A stretch of DNA of 64,000 bases from Chitinibacter sp. SCUT-21 (GCA_041874755.1 CP102611.1:2356001-2420000), one strand, 5' to 3'; positions 46,205-56,533 are shown, numbered from the stretch's first letter. Translations and numbers: made by a program. Notes: generated from the letters alone by a model not told the origin.

Positions 46205-47599
46205 ATGAAGCATAAAGTAAAACGCATTCATTTCGTCGGTATCGGCGGCGTTGGCATGAGCGGGATTGCTGAAGTACTGCTTAACCTTGGTTTTGAGGTG
46301 AGTGGCTCCGACTTGGGCGCGAACGCGACAACACAGCGCCTGAGTGCTGCGGGTGCAATCGTTCATCAAGGCCATGCGGCTGAATTTGTGGCCAATGCCG
46401 ATGTCGTCGTGATTTCCAGTGCAGTGAAAGATGACAACCCTGAAGTTATCGAGGCGCACGCACGGCAAATTCCCGTGGTGCCACGTGCGATGATGCTGGC
46501 CGAGCTGATGCGTTTGAAACAAGGGATTGCGATTGCCGGCACACATGGCAAAACAACGACAACGAGCTTGAGCGCCAGCGTGCTCGAAGCTGCAGGTTTA
46601 GACCCCACTTTTGTGATTGGCGGCAAATTGCATGCCGCAGGCTCGAATGCGCGCTTAGGGCAGGGGGACTTTTTGGTCGCCGAGGCGGATGAAAGTGATG
46701 CATCGTTCTTGTTGTTGACCCCGGTGATTTCAGTGGTTACCAATATCGATGCCGATCATATGGATACCTATGGGCATGATTTTGAAAAATTAAAGCAAGC
46801 GTTCATCGACTTTTTACACCATCTGCCGTTTTATGGTCGCGCGATTTTATGTGTGGATGATCCGCATGTGCGCTCAATTCTGCCCAAAGTGAAAAGCCCA
46901 ATCACGACCTACGGGGTGTCTGAAGATGCCATGCTGCGTGCTGAAAATATCTTCGCAGCCAATGGCCAGATGAAATTTGATGCGGTTTGGAAAAACGGTG
47001 AAACGCGTCGTTTGGCTGTGACGCTGAATATGCCTGGTATGCACAATGTGCTGAATGCCTTGGCGGCCATTGCGATTGGCTTGGAAGTTGGCGCGGATGA
47101 GGCGGCCATCGTGGCAGCCTTGGAAAGTTTCCAAGGCGTTGGCCGTCGTTTCCAACGATATGGCGAAGTGACTCTACCAGAAGGTGGTCAGATTACGGTG
47201 GTTGATGACTATGGCCATCATCCAGTTGAAATGGCGGCTACCTTGGCTGCAGCCCGCGGCGCTTTTCCAGGTCGTCGTTTAATGCTGGCCTTCCAGCCGC
47301 ATCGCTATACACGTACTCGCGATTGTTTTGAAGATTTTGTCAAAGTGCTCAACACCGTTGATGGCTTATTGCTGGCAGAAGTTTACGCAGCGGGTGAAGC
47401 GCCAATTGTTGCGGCAAACGGCCGAGCTTTGGTACGTGCCGTTCGTGTTGCTGGCAAAGTGGAACCGATTTTTGTGGAAAATATTGCCGATATGCCTGCG
47501 GCAATATTTGCCGCGGCGAAAGATGGCGATGTGATTGTCACAATGGGTGCTGGCTCAATCGGCAATGTACCAAAACAACTGTGCGAGCGTGCAGCATGA
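46205..47599 (+). CDS. murC: UDP-MurNAc:L-alanine ligase MurC
   Basis: The 464-residue Mur ligase opens with [17 protein letters not shown] and has the ATP loop [10 protein letters not shown]. It commits UDP-MurNAc to peptidoglycan by adding L-alanine. The ATG at 46205 fits the family; an in-frame GTG at 46175 exists. No strong ribosome binding site is visible. It overlaps ddl by 4 nt. Confidence 0.97.
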   Translation: MKHKVKRIHFVGIGGVGMSGIAEVLLNLGFEVSGSDLGANATTQRLSAAGAIVHQGHAAEFVANADVVVISSAVKDDNPEVIEAHARQIPVVPRAMMLAELMRLKQGIAIAGTHGKTTTTSLSASVLEAAGLDPTFVIGGKLHAAGSNARLGQGDFLVAEADESDASFLLLTPVISVVTNIDADHMDTYGHDFEKLKQAFIDFLHHLPFYGRAILCVDDPHVRSILPKVKSPITTYGVSEDAMLRAENIFAANGQMKFDAVWKNGETRRLAVTLNMPGMHNVLNALAAIAIGLEVGADEAAIVAALESFQGVGRRFQRYGEVTLPEGGQITVVDDYGHHPVEMAATLAAARGAFPGRRLMLAFQPHRYTRTRDCFEDFVKVLNTVDGLLLAEVYAAGEAPIVAANGRALVRAVRVAGKVEPIFVENIADMPAAIFAAAKDGDVIVTMGAGSIGNVPKQLCERAA

Positions 47600-48513
47600 A
47601 AGAATTTGGAAAAGTGGCAGTGATCATGGGCGGGTCTTCCGCTGAGCGTGAAGTATCGCTGATGAGTGGTGCCGGTGTATTGGCGGCATTGCAAAGCAAG
47701 GGCGTTGATGCTCATGCATTTGATCCGGCCGAACAATCACTGATTGCCTTGAAAGAAGAAGGTTTTGATCGTGCATTTTTGATTTTGCACGGTCGCGGTG
47801 GTGAAGACGGCACAATTCAGGGCGCGTTGGAATTTATGGGGGTGCCTTATACCGGTTGTGGTGTGATGGCATCCGCGATTGCAATGGACAAATGGCGCAC
47901 CAAATTACTATGGGAAGCCGCGGGTTTGCCCGTGCCGGAATACCGGATTATCGATAGCGCGGCCGAATTGGCGCAGGCTGCTGATGAGTTGGGCTTGCCG
48001 CTGTTTGTGAAACCCGCTAGCGAAGGCTCTAGCGTTGGCGTGGTGAAATTAAAATCGCTGGCTGATATTGAAGCCGCTTGGGCTGAGGTCTCTCGCCATA
48101 ATTCGGTGGTGCTGGCCGAGCGTAATATTGGTGGCGGTGAATATACATGTGCAGTATTGGATGGCAAAGCGCTGCCAAGCGTGCGGATTATTCCGCAAAC
48201 CGAATTTTACGATTACGAAGCCAAATATTTCCGCGATGACACCGAATATCGCTGCCCTGCAGGTTTGAGTGATGACAAAGAAAGCTTGGCACGCTCGCTA
48301 GCCGAGAAAGCTTACCGTGTGTTAGGGGCGTCAGGTTGGGCACGCATCGATTTTCTGACGGATGATGATGGCACAATTTATTTGCTTGAAGCGAACACTG
48401 CGCCAGGCATGACCAGTCATAGCTTATTTCCAATGGCCGCTCGTGAGTCAGGCCTATCCTACGAAGATTTGGTCGTTAAAATTTTAGCCGCCACTTTGAA
48501 AGAGGCTAATTGA
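47596..48513 (+). CDS. ddl: D-alanine:D-alanine ligase
   Basis: The 305-residue ATP-grasp enzyme has [13 protein letters not shown] at the start, the [11 protein letters not shown] loop and the C-terminal [14 protein letters not shown] with metal ligands. It makes the D-Ala-D-Ala used by MurF and resembles DdlB of dcw clusters. Confidence 0.97.
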   Translation: MKEFGKVAVIMGGSSAEREVSLMSGAGVLAALQSKGVDAHAFDPAEQSLIALKEEGFDRAFLILHGRGGEDGTIQGALEFMGVPYTGCGVMASAIAMDKWRTKLLWEAAGLPVPEYRIIDSAAELAQAADELGLPLFVKPASEGSSVGVVKLKSLADIEAAWAEVSRHNSVVLAERNIGGGEYTCAVLDGKALPSVRIIPQTEFYDYEAKYFRDDTEYRCPAGLSDDKESLARSLAEKAYRVLGASGWARIDFLTDDDGTIYLLEANTAPGMTSHSLFPMAARESGLSYEDLVVKILAATLKEAN

Positions 48514-48517
48514 GACG

Positions 48518-49294
48518 ATGTGGGATAAGCCGCAATTATTAATATGGATTGCCAATCTTTTGACTGGCCTTGCCATTCTATTGCTGTTTTATTCCCTATT
48601 GTTTTTAACCGTGCATTCACCCTTATTTCCGGTAAAACGGATCAAAGTTGATGGTGAGCTACGGCATATTACGCGCGAGCAATTGCAGTATGTAATTAAG
48701 AATGAATTGAAAGGCACTTTTTTTACGCTGGATTTAAATAAAACTCGGCAAGATTTTGAAAAATTGCCTTGGGTTCGGCGAGTTGAAGTACGTCGTCGCT
48801 GGCCAGATCGCTTGGAAGTGAATATTGAAGAGCATCGTGCCGTGGCGCGTTGGGGGTCAAGCGCACTGTTGAATCAATATGGCGAGCAATTTGATGCAGC
48901 AAGTAATGATGCATTGCCAGTATTAGAGGGCCCTGAAGGAACAGAGAGAGTCATGGTTGAAGGTTTAATGCGTTTGAGCGAAGTAACAAGCACATTAAAT
49001 AAAAAGCCAACGCAGTTGTGGCTTTCGGAACGCCGGGCTTGGCGGTTTGAATTGGATAAACAGTTGATTGTTGAGGTAGGGCGGGAAGATCCAATTGGGC
49101 GGGTTGAGCGTTTCGTGAAAGCGTACCCAAACTCTTTGGCGCTGCTACAACAACCATTTGAATATATTGATTTACGGTATCCAAATGGATTTGCGGTGCG
49201 TTTGCCGGATTATGTGCCAGCGCCCCCTCCTAAATTGGATGCGGAAGGTCGACCGATTGTCGTAAAACCAAAAGCACTTAAAGCTTCGGCATGA
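48518..49294 (+). CDS. ftsQ: Cell-division protein FtsQ
   Basis: The 258-residue bitopic protein has one membrane helix (about 12-32), a POTRA domain (about 38-108, with FPVKRIKVDGELRHITREQL) and a beta domain. It nucleates the FtsQLB complex. It is 4 nt from ddl and is followed by an 89-nt gap before ftsA. Confidence 0.95.
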   Translation: MWDKPQLLIWIANLLTGLAILLLFYSLLFLTVHSPLFPVKRIKVDGELRHITREQLQYVIKNELKGTFFTLDLNKTRQDFEKLPWVRRVEVRRRWPDRLEVNIEEHRAVARWGSSALLNQYGEQFDAASNDALPVLEGPEGTERVMVEGLMRLSEVTSTLNKKPTQLWLSERRAWRFELDKQLIVEVGREDPIGRVERFVKAYPNSLALLQQPFEYIDLRYPNGFAVRLPDYVPAPPPKLDAEGRPIVVKPKALKASA

Positions 49295-49383
49295 TTTATG
49301 CTTTTGGTTTAAAAGAGCAATTAAAATATTTGGTTGGCCAATTTTTTTAAAGTTAATTCTCAAGTTTAGTAAAGAGGCAGTCA

Positions 49384-50616
49384 GTGACTAGGGACGCAAA
49401 AAATCTCATCGTTGGGCTAGATATCGGAACGTCAAAAGTCGTTGCGGTGGTTGCTGACGTAACCGAGGACGGCTCGCTCAATGTTGTCGGCATGGGCTCG
49501 GCATCTTCAAAAGGCTTAAAGCGCGGTGTTGTTGTCGATATCGAAAAAACGGTTGGCGCAATTCAAGCCGCTTTAGGCGAAGCCGAATTAATGGCTGATT
49601 GCAAAATTAGTGAGGTTTATACCGGTATTGCTGGAAGCCATATTAAAAGCCTGAATTCGCATGGCATGGTGGCAATTAAAGATAAAGAAGTTACGCAAGC
49701 GGATATTGATCGAGTTATTGAGACGGCAAGTGCAGTTAATATTCCCGCCGATCATCAAGTGCTGCATATTTTATCGCAAGAATATGTGATTGATGGCCAA
49801 GAAGATGTGAAAGAGCCATTAGGCATGTCGGGCGTTCGGTTAGAAGTGCGCGTACATATTGTTTCTGGTGCTGTTTCTGCAGTGCAAAACATTACAAAAT
49901 GTGTGCGCCGTTGTGGTTTAGAAATTGCCGAAGTGGTATTGCAGCCATTGGCCAGCGCGCACGCAGTATTAACCGATGATGAGCGTGATTTAGGCGTTTG
50001 TTTAGTGGATATTGGTGGCGGTACGACTGATATGGCGGTCTTTATTAATGGTGCAATTCGCCATACTGCGGTAATTCCAATTGCCGGTGACCAAATTACC
50101 AATGACATTGCAATGGCATTACGCACGCCAACAGGTGAGGCAGAAAATATTAAAATTCAGCATGGCGTAGCATTGCGTCATATGACCGATCCGCAAACGA
50201 TGATTGAAGTGCCTGGTGTTGGCGAGCGCGGTGCACGCCAAATGTCTCGTCATACGTTGGCCGAAGTAATTGAGCCTCGCGTTGAAGAATTATATAGCTT
50301 TGTTCAAGCTGAATTACGCCGCGTTAATTTAGAAGACCGTTTATCTAGCGGTATTGTTATTACGGGCGGTGCCTCATTAATGCCAGGAATGACAGAATTG
50401 GCAGAGGAAATTTTCCATATGCCAGTTCGTCTAGGTTTGCCACGTTATGTGGGTGGATTAGCCGAGGTAGTTAAAAACCCGCGCTATTCAACTGCGGTGG
50501 GTTTGTTGATTGTCGCACGTCAGCAAATGCAAAAAATTCCAGGCCAAAGAGGAAAAGAAGGCTCAATTGGAGACATTTTTGGAAGAATGAAGTCTTGGTT
50601 TCAAAATAACTTTTGA
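49384..50616 (+). CDS. ftsA: Divisome actin-like protein FtsA
   Basis: The 410-residue protein has the actin-fold phosphate motifs IVGLDIGTSKV and LVDIGGGTTDMAVF and ends in an amphipathic helix (IFGRMKSWFQNNF) that tethers it to the membrane. It anchors FtsZ. The start is GTG, preceded by AGAGGCAG. Confidence 0.97.
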   Translation: MTRDAKNLIVGLDIGTSKVVAVVADVTEDGSLNVVGMGSASSKGLKRGVVVDIEKTVGAIQAALGEAELMADCKISEVYTGIAGSHIKSLNSHGMVAIKDKEVTQADIDRVIETASAVNIPADHQVLHILSQEYVIDGQEDVKEPLGMSGVRLEVRVHIVSGAVSAVQNITKCVRRCGLEIAEVVLQPLASAHAVLTDDERDLGVCLVDIGGGTTDMAVFINGAIRHTAVIPIAGDQITNDIAMALRTPTGEAENIKIQHGVALRHMTDPQTMIEVPGVGERGARQMSRHTLAEVIEPRVEELYSFVQAELRRVNLEDRLSSGIVITGGASLMPGMTELAEEIFHMPVRLGLPRYVGGLAEVVKNPRYSTAVGLLIVARQQMQKIPGQRGKEGSIGDIFGRMKSWFQNNF

Positions 50617-50660
50617 AATTTTCGGGTAAGCGGTAAAATCGGGTAATAGGAGAGAAAACT

Positions 50661-51836
50661 ATGGCATTAACTATCGAAGTTCCAGAGGTATCACACCACG
50701 TCAATATCAAAGTAATTGGTGTGGGTGGTGCAGGTTGCAATGCAATCAATAATATGATCGAACACCATATGCAAGGTGTTGATTTTATTTCTTCTAATAC
50801 CGATGCTCAGGTATTGAAATTATCTAAAGCTGATAATGTGGTTCAGTTGGGCGCTGAATTAACTAAAGGCTTTGGTGCTGGTTGTAATCCCGATATTGGC
50901 CGTCAAGCGGCTGAAGAAGATCGCGAACATATCGCCGAATTAATTTCAGGCGCAGATTTATTATTTATCACTGCTGGTATGGGCGGTGGTACCGGTACTG
51001 GTGCAGCTCCTGTGATTGCCCAAGTGGCGCGCGAGAAAGGCATTTTGACCGTTGGTGTGGTCACTAAGCCAGGCTTGGATGAGGGTGGCCGTCAAAAAGT
51101 CGCTCAAGCGGGTATTGATGAGTTGTCACGTTACGTTGATTCATTGATTGTGGTTTCAAATCAAAAGCTTGAAGAAGTGTTGGGTGATGATGTCACCATC
51201 GACGAAGCCTTCCGGGCAGCTGATGATGTGCTGCGAAATGCGGTGGGTTCGATCGTTGAAATCATTCACTACCCAGGCTTGATCAACGTTGACTTTGCTG
51301 ACGTTCGCACTGTGATGCGCGAAATGGGTATGGCAATGATGGGTTCTGCTAATGCTTCTGGCCCAGATCGTGCAATCCGCGCTACTGAAGAAGCAATTCG
51401 CTGCCCATTGCTAGACAACATTAGCTTTAAAGGTGCACGTGGTGTGTTGGTGAATTTCTCAACTGCGCCAGGCAAGCTGAAAAAATCAGAAACCCGCCAA
51501 GCTTTGGAAATCATCGAAGCGCATGTTGCCGAAGGCGCCTTGGTGAAACACGGTGTTGTGTACGATCCAGAATTGGCCGAAGACGAAATTCGCGTGACTT
51601 TGGTGGCAACCGGTTTAGGTGGCGGCAAAGACATGAATAAGCCGCAATTGTCGGTAGTAAGTAGCCAAACGCTGAAAACTGGCACTGACAATATGGGCTA
51701 TGACGACGCTTTGGATACGCCTGCTATTTGGCGTAACAACCGCCGCGGTGCTGCGCCTGAAGCAGCAACGACTCGCCCAGCGATGTCGAATATTGATATG
51801 GACATTCCAGCCTTTTTGCGCCGCCAAGCAGATTAA
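50661..51836 (+). CDS. ftsZ: Tubulin-like division GTPase FtsZ
   Basis: The 391-residue protein has the tubulin signature GGGTGTG at 108-114, the synergy-loop region and a C-terminal conserved peptide (DIPAFLRRQAD) that binds FtsA. It forms the Z-ring. TAGGAG lies upstream of the ATG. Confidence 0.98.
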   Translation: MALTIEVPEVSHHVNIKVIGVGGAGCNAINNMIEHHMQGVDFISSNTDAQVLKLSKADNVVQLGAELTKGFGAGCNPDIGRQAAEEDREHIAELISGADLLFITAGMGGGTGTGAAPVIAQVAREKGILTVGVVTKPGLDEGGRQKVAQAGIDELSRYVDSLIVVSNQKLEEVLGDDVTIDEAFRAADDVLRNAVGSIVEIIHYPGLINVDFADVRTVMREMGMAMMGSANASGPDRAIRATEEAIRCPLLDNISFKGARGVLVNFSTAPGKLKKSETRQALEIIEAHVAEGALVKHGVVYDPELAEDEIRVTLVATGLGGGKDMNKPQLSVVSSQTLKTGTDNMGYDDALDTPAIWRNNRRGAAPEAATTRPAMSNIDMDIPAFLRRQAD

Positions 51837-51945
51837 TCGCTGCTAAATAAACGGCGCCTATTGGCTCGATTGCTATGATTCATCCAGCGTACGACCCAAC
51901 GCTGGTAGAATTATTGTAATTTAGCTGTGATAAGGCAGGAATGGC

Positions 51946-52860
51946 ATGTTTTTACAACGCACCTTGAAAAGCACAATCCGTGCGACTGGTGTTGGTTTGC
52001 ACTCGGGCGAAAAAGTGACCCTCACTTTACGCCCTGCCGCAGCCGACCATGGGATTGTGTTTCAACGCTCTGATTTACCCGAGTCAAAGCCATTCAAGGT
52101 CGGGCCTGATTTGGTGAACGACACGCGCCTCTCCTCAACGCTCGTCCAAGACGGCGTGCGTGTCGGCACCATTGAGCATCTGATGTCGGCGTTTGCTGGC
52201 CTTGGCATCGACAATGTATTGGTCGATGTTGATGCGCCAGAAATGCCGATTATGGATGGTTCTGCTGCGCCGTTTATCTACCTGCTACAAAGTGCAGGCA
52301 TCCGTGAACTCAATAGACCCAAGCAATTTGTCCGTGTACTGAAACCGATTGAGGTGCACGATGGCGACAAGTGGGTGAAATTTGAGCCTCACGATGGTTA
52401 CAAAGTCGCGCTGACGATAGATTTTCAGCATCCTGCGTTTAAAAAATCAGCCCAAAAAATCGAAATCGATTTCGCCAATACCAACTACGTTAGCGAGATC
52501 GCGCGTGCGCGTACCTTTGGTTTTATCCACGAAGTGGAATACCTGCGTGCCAACGGCTTAGCACGCGGTGGCAATATGGATAATGCCGTGGTAATTGATG
52601 AGTTCCGTGTCTTGAACGAAGGCGGCTTGCGCTTTGAGGACGAGTTCGTACGGCATAAAATCCTCGATGCGATCGGTGATCTGTATATTTTGGGTTACCC
52701 GCTGATTGCCTCGTTCTCTGGCTATAAATCGGGCCACGCGATGAATAATAAGCTGCTGCGCGCCATGCTGGCCGACCGCGATAGCTACGAAATCGTCAGC
52801 TTTAGCGATGACGATCATGTTCCTTCATCGTTTCACGATCTACCGCCGCTGAGTATCTAG
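51946..52860 (+). CDS. lpxC: UDP-3-O-acyl-GlcNAc deacetylase LpxC
   Basis: The 304-residue zinc enzyme starts with the family sequence [18 protein letters not shown] and has zinc ligands in [10 protein letters not shown] and [10 protein letters not shown]. It commits lipid A synthesis. A 109-nt gap after ftsZ may hold its own promoter, though no clear one was found. AAGGCAGGA precedes the ATG. Confidence 0.97.
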   Translation: MFLQRTLKSTIRATGVGLHSGEKVTLTLRPAAADHGIVFQRSDLPESKPFKVGPDLVNDTRLSSTLVQDGVRVGTIEHLMSAFAGLGIDNVLVDVDAPEMPIMDGSAAPFIYLLQSAGIRELNRPKQFVRVLKPIEVHDGDKWVKFEPHDGYKVALTIDFQHPAFKKSAQKIEIDFANTNYVSEIARARTFGFIHEVEYLRANGLARGGNMDNAVVIDEFRVLNEGGLRFEDEFVRHKILDAIGDLYILGYPLIASFSGYKSGHAMNNKLLRAMLADRDSYEIVSFSDDDHVPSSFHDLPPLSI

Positions 52861-52861
52861 C

Positions 52862-52966
52862 ATGTTAAAGCAAGCGCTCTCCCGCCTCGTTGTCTCGCCT
52901 TGGTGTACTACTTGTACTATCTGCGGCTTCGACGTCTCACGTGATCGCGTTTGGCCGAGGGTTTAG
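52862..52966 (+). CDS. Possible 34-residue cysteine-rich peptide
   Basis: A short frame starts 2 nt after the lpxC stop and ends 3 nt before the next gene's ATG. It contains CTTCTIC, three cysteines at i, i+3 and i+6 spacing. There is no independent ribosome binding site, so it could only be made by coupling to lpxC. It may be noise, but the fit between neighbours and the cysteine spacing deserve a look. Confidence 0.25.
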   Translation: MLKQALSRLVVSPWCTTCTICGFDVSRDRVWPRV

Positions 52967-52968
52967 GC

Positions 52969-53154
52969 ATGTTTGCCCTGCTGCGTATTCTGGTATTGGT
53001 GGCCATCGTCATCATTGTCTACGCCGGGTTTCGCTATGTGCGCGAACGTGAGCCGCGCTGGCTGCGCTTGATTCGCACCGTATTGCTGTTTGTCCTCTCT
53101 ATCGGCGTCATTTTTGGCGTTGGGCTCTTTATTGAGCGTTTGACCTTAGGCTAA
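52969..53154 (+). CDS. Small two-span membrane protein before rsmE
   Basis: The 61-residue protein has hydrophobic helices at about 3-18 and 36-56 with a basic middle (RYVREREPRWLRLIR). The family is not named to my knowledge. It shares one base with the rsmE start (TAATG) and is thus coupled to it. An upstream in-frame TTG exists, but the ATG at 52969 is preferred. Confidence 0.7.
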   Translation: MFALLRILVLVAIVIIVYAGFRYVREREPRWLRLIRTVLLFVLSIGVIFGVGLFIERLTLG

Positions 53155-53888
53155 TGAATATGGCTTTACCGCGTTTTTATGTTGATCAGGCTTTGGGCCT
53201 TGGTCTTGAGTTCGATTTGCCTGAAGGCGTGGCGCGCCATGTGCAAGTGGTGCGTATGCAGCCCGATGAAACGATTACGCTGTTTAATGGCCAAGGTGGC
53301 GAGTATCAAGCGGTAATTAGCGCCATGGGCAAAAAAACGGTCAGCGTGCGTGTTGAGTCGTTTGCCGATATCAATCGTGAATCGCCACTGCATTTAACCT
53401 TGGTGCAAGCGGTGTCGGCGTCCGATCGCATGGATTACACGGTGCAAAAAGCTGCCGAGTTGGGCGTTACGGTATTTCAGCCGGTCATCTCGCAATATTG
53501 CCAGCAACGCTATAGCGGCGAGCGTGCCGAAAAACGTATTGCGCATTGGCAAGGTATTGCCGCCAGCGCCGCCGAGCAATGCGGGCGCACTCGTTTGATG
53601 GAAATTCGCCCCATCATCACTTATGCGCAATTTCTAGCGCAAAGCAATGACAGCGAATTAAAACTGTTAATGTGCCCAACAGGCGCCATTCACCACTCCG
53701 CTTTGCCAGTAGCCGTAAAATCAGCGACGGTACTGGTTGGCCCAGAAGGGGGGTATTCGCCTGAGGAAGACAATCAGGCTATTTCCTGTGGCTATACGTC
53801 ATTGATTCTTGGCCCGCGTATTTTCCGTACCGAAACGGTTGCACCAGTCATTGCAGGTCTTTTGCAGCAACGCTACGGCGATTTTTAA
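53154..53888 (+). CDS. rsmE: 16S rRNA m3U1498 methyltransferase RsmE
   Basis: The 244-residue SPOUT methyltransferase has an N-terminal PUA-like domain (LPRFYVDQAL) and the trefoil-knot motifs VLVGPEGGYSPEE and LGPRIFRTETVAPV. It methylates U1498 of 16S rRNA. A second ATG lies two codons downstream. Confidence 0.96.
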   Translation: MNMALPRFYVDQALGLGLEFDLPEGVARHVQVVRMQPDETITLFNGQGGEYQAVISAMGKKTVSVRVESFADINRESPLHLTLVQAVSASDRMDYTVQKAAELGVTVFQPVISQYCQQRYSGERAEKRIAHWQGIAASAAEQCGRTRLMEIRPIITYAQFLAQSNDSELKLLMCPTGAIHHSALPVAVKSATVLVGPEGGYSPEEDNQAISCGYTSLILGPRIFRTETVAPVIAGLLQQRYGDF

Positions 53889-53951
53889 TCTCCAATTTGG
53901 TGATTCGCGTGGCATGGTAATGTTGCGCCGCGATCTTCCTCATGAAAACGG

Positions 53952-53957
53952 TATAAT
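53952..53957 (+). promoter_or_regulatory. -10 box immediately before msbA
   Basis: A perfect TATAAT ends six bases before the msbA ATG, so a start site at the usual distance would fall on or next to the ATG itself. No good -35 is placed at 16-18 nt. The implied transcript would be leaderless. Confidence 0.45.
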
Positions 53958-53963
53958 CGCGCC

Positions 53964-55736
53964 ATGACTACTGCTGCCAATACCCCGCACTCGATGAATA
54001 CCAAAGCGCTTTATCGCCGCCTGCTTGGGCATTTTCGCCCGTATCTATGGGTGATTATCGCGACGATTATCTGTATGGCCTTGGCCTCTGCGTCCGAGGC
54101 GTTGCTCACTTTACTGCTCAAGCCCTTAATCGACCAAAATTTGGCTGGTGCGTCGGCCTTGGCGAAAAATGCCGCGTGGATTGTGCCGGCGCAATTGTTT
54201 GGTTTGGCGGTGATGCGCTTTGTCGGCAATTTTGGCAATGACTACGGCAATGCGTGGCTGGCGCAGCGCGTAATGCGCGATTTTCGTGAAAAAATCTACG
54301 CCAAATTGATGCGCCTGCCGACGCCTTATTACGACAAAACCTCAACCGGCGTTTTGCTGTCGCGCGTCACCTACGATGTAACGCAGGTGATGGAGGCGGG
54401 CACGTCAACGCTAACCGGTTTGGTGCGCGATGGCGTCGCGGTGATTGGTTTTCTGGCGGTGATGTTTTATTCGAGCTGGCAATTAACCTTATTCTGCTTG
54501 GTTTTGCTGCCGATTGTTGCGGTTAGCATTCGCGTCGTCGCGAAACGCCAGCGCCGTCTGGCGCGCGAAACTCAGGACAAAATGGGCGAGATGAATTCGC
54601 GCCTCGATGAATCCTTGTCGGGCCAGCGCATCGTGAAAGTATTTGGCGGCCAAGACGTTGAAGTGCGCCGCTTTGGCGAAGTGAATAATCGCGTGATGCG
54701 TCTCGGCATCAAGCAAGGCCTGATGGTCGCGATTAACTCGGGCACGATTGTGTTATTGATCGGCATGACGATCTCGGTGGTGCTGTATTTCGCCAGTTTG
54801 CAAGCGCAAGCCGGCCAGCTTAGCGCCGGCTCGTTTATGTCGTTTATCGCGGCGATGGTCGCAATTCAGGGCCCAGTGCGTAATCTCACCAAAATTAACG
54901 AGCGTCTGCACCGCGGTTTAGCTGCCGCCGAGTCGATTTTTGCTCTGCTCGATGAAATTGAAGAGCCCGATCACGGCCAGCATCGCGTGGCGCGTGCGCA
55001 AGGCGCGCTGCAAATTCAGGCGCTGCGCTTTAGTTATCAGCCTGATCATAAACCGGCGCTCGATGGCATTGATCTCAACATCCAGCCGGGGCAAACGGTG
55101 GCGCTGGTGGGGCAATCGGGCAGTGGTAAAACCACGCTGGCCAATTTGGTGCCGCGTTTTTATGACGCTAACGACGGGAAAATTCTACTCGATGACGTGC
55201 CGCTAGCTGATTATCAACTGACTAATCTGCGTGAGCAAATCGCATTAGTTGCGCAAGATATGGTGCTGTTCAACGACACCGTCACCGCGAATATCGCCTA
55301 TGGCACGAAAGGCGAGGTTGATATGGCGCGCGTGCGTGCCGCGGCCCAAGCCGCGCATGCGCTGGAATTTATCGAAAAAATGCCGAATGGCTTTGACGAG
55401 CTTTTGGGCGAAAACGGTGGTCGTCTTTCCGGCGGGCAACGCCAGCGCCTTGCGATTGCACGCGCGATTTATAAAGACGCGCCCGTGCTGATTTTGGACG
55501 AAGCCACCAGCGCGCTGGATACCGAATCCGAGCGTAAAGTGCAAGACGCGCTCGATCAATTGATGCAAGGTCGAACGACTTTGGTGATTGCGCACCGCCT
55601 GTCGACGATCGAAAAAGCGGACCGCATTGTGGTGATGCAAGCAGGCCGAATCGTCGAAAGCGGCACGCATGCCGAGTTGTTGGCGAAGCACGGCGTATAC
55701 GCGCAAATGCACGCCGTGCAATTTGGTGAAGTCTAA
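53964..55736 (+). CDS. msbA: Lipid A export ABC transporter MsbA
   Basis: The 590-residue half-transporter has six membrane helices and an ATPase with Walker A GQSGSGKTT, signature LSGGQRQRLAIARA, Walker B VLILDEATSALD and the H-loop IAHRLS. The match through the VFGGQDVEVRRF segment and the neighbouring core-glycosyltransferases support MsbA, which flips lipid A-core. A second ATG ten codons in (53994) is possible. No ribosome binding site is seen before either. Confidence 0.93.
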   Translation: MTTAANTPHSMNTKALYRRLLGHFRPYLWVIIATIICMALASASEALLTLLLKPLIDQNLAGASALAKNAAWIVPAQLFGLAVMRFVGNFGNDYGNAWLAQRVMRDFREKIYAKLMRLPTPYYDKTSTGVLLSRVTYDVTQVMEAGTSTLTGLVRDGVAVIGFLAVMFYSSWQLTLFCLVLLPIVAVSIRVVAKRQRRLARETQDKMGEMNSRLDESLSGQRIVKVFGGQDVEVRRFGEVNNRVMRLGIKQGLMVAINSGTIVLLIGMTISVVLYFASLQAQAGQLSAGSFMSFIAAMVAIQGPVRNLTKINERLHRGLAAAESIFALLDEIEEPDHGQHRVARAQGALQIQALRFSYQPDHKPALDGIDLNIQPGQTVALVGQSGSGKTTLANLVPRFYDANDGKILLDDVPLADYQLTNLREQIALVAQDMVLFNDTVTANIAYGTKGEVDMARVRAAAQAAHALEFIEKMPNGFDELLGENGGRLSGGQRQRLAIARAIYKDAPVLILDEATSALDTESERKVQDALDQLMQGRTTLVIAHRLSTIEKADRIVVMQAGRIVESGTHAELLAKHGVYAQMHAVQFGEV

Positions 55737-55744
55737 TTCGGCAT

Positions 55745-55795
55745 AGGGTATTGCGCTGAGGGCTAGAATTAATCTTGCTTTTGACTAGATACCCT
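55745..55795. repeat. 51-nt GGGTAT/ATACCC element, copy 4 (best arms)
   Basis: AGGGTAT and ATACCCT bound the element; the symmetry extends to 11 bp (GCATAGGGTAT with its exact complement at 55741-55799). It starts 9 nt after the msbA stop and contains the last codons and the stop of the convergent glycosyltransferase gene. Confidence 0.7.
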
Positions 55796-56533
55796 ATGCA
55801 GATGATCGAGCTTGATAAAGCGATAAAAAGTCGTTTCGGCATTCATCAGCGAAATTAAGAATCCCGCACGGCCATCTAAAAAGCCGCGCTTGAGGATATA
55901 GGTGCGCAAAAAAGCCCACAAGCCGCGCAAGATGGCGGTGCTTAAACTAGCGCGCTTTCCTTTGGCAAAACGTTGCGCCGCGCCGGCGCTGGAATAGGCG
56001 TTAATCTTGGCGAGCACGGTTTCAAAATCGTCATACGAGTAATGCAGTAATTCACCCGCTAGCTCGGCCGCGGGCTGCGCGTGCAGCAATTTTTCATGCA
56101 CCAAATCGTCGGAATACTGCGCTGAGCCACGTTTAAATAAACGCGCAACCCAATCCTTATTCCAGCCGCTGTGCTCAATCCATCGCCCACAAAAAGCAGA
56201 GCGGCGTTGGATTTGGTACACATCTGTCGTGGGGTTCGCGATCGCCTGTTTGATCGCGTCAGCCAATTGTTCGCTGACGATTTCATCGGCGTCCAATGCC
56301 AAAATCCAATCCGTTTCCATCGCGGCCAGAGCGCGATTTTTTTGCGGCCCAAAGCCAGGCCAATCCGCTGTTTGGATGATCTGTGCGTTCAATTTGGTCG
56401 CAATATCGAGCGTGCCATCACTACTGCCCGAATCGACGACGACGATCTGATCCGCCCATGCTACCGCCATTAAACATTGCTCAAGATGGGCTTGAGCATT
56501 TTTGGTAATAATGGCGATACCGAGTGTGGGCAT
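55769..56533 (-). CDS. Family 2 glycosyltransferase, LPS-core (WaaE/KdtX-like)
   Basis: The 254-residue protein has the GT2 nucleotide-binding start (LGIAIITKNAQAHLEQCL), VVVDSGSSDGT and the metal motif LDADE, plus the HSGWNKDWVARLFKRG segment typical of WaaE/KdtX glucosyltransferases that act on the LPS inner core. It is convergent to msbA. Its last residues and stop codon lie within a 51-nt repeat element. Confidence 0.88.
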   Translation of the reverse strand: MPTLGIAIITKNAQAHLEQCLMAVAWADQIVVVDSGSSDGTLDIATKLNAQIIQTADWPGFGPQKNRALAAMETDWILALDADEIVSEQLADAIKQAIANPTTDVYQIQRRSAFCGRWIEHSGWNKDWVARLFKRGSAQYSDDLVHEKLLHAQPAAELAGELLHYSYDDFETVLAKINAYSSAGAAQRFAKGKRASLSTAILRGLWAFLRTYILKRGFLDGRAGFLISLMNAETTFYRFIKLDHLHRVSSQKQD

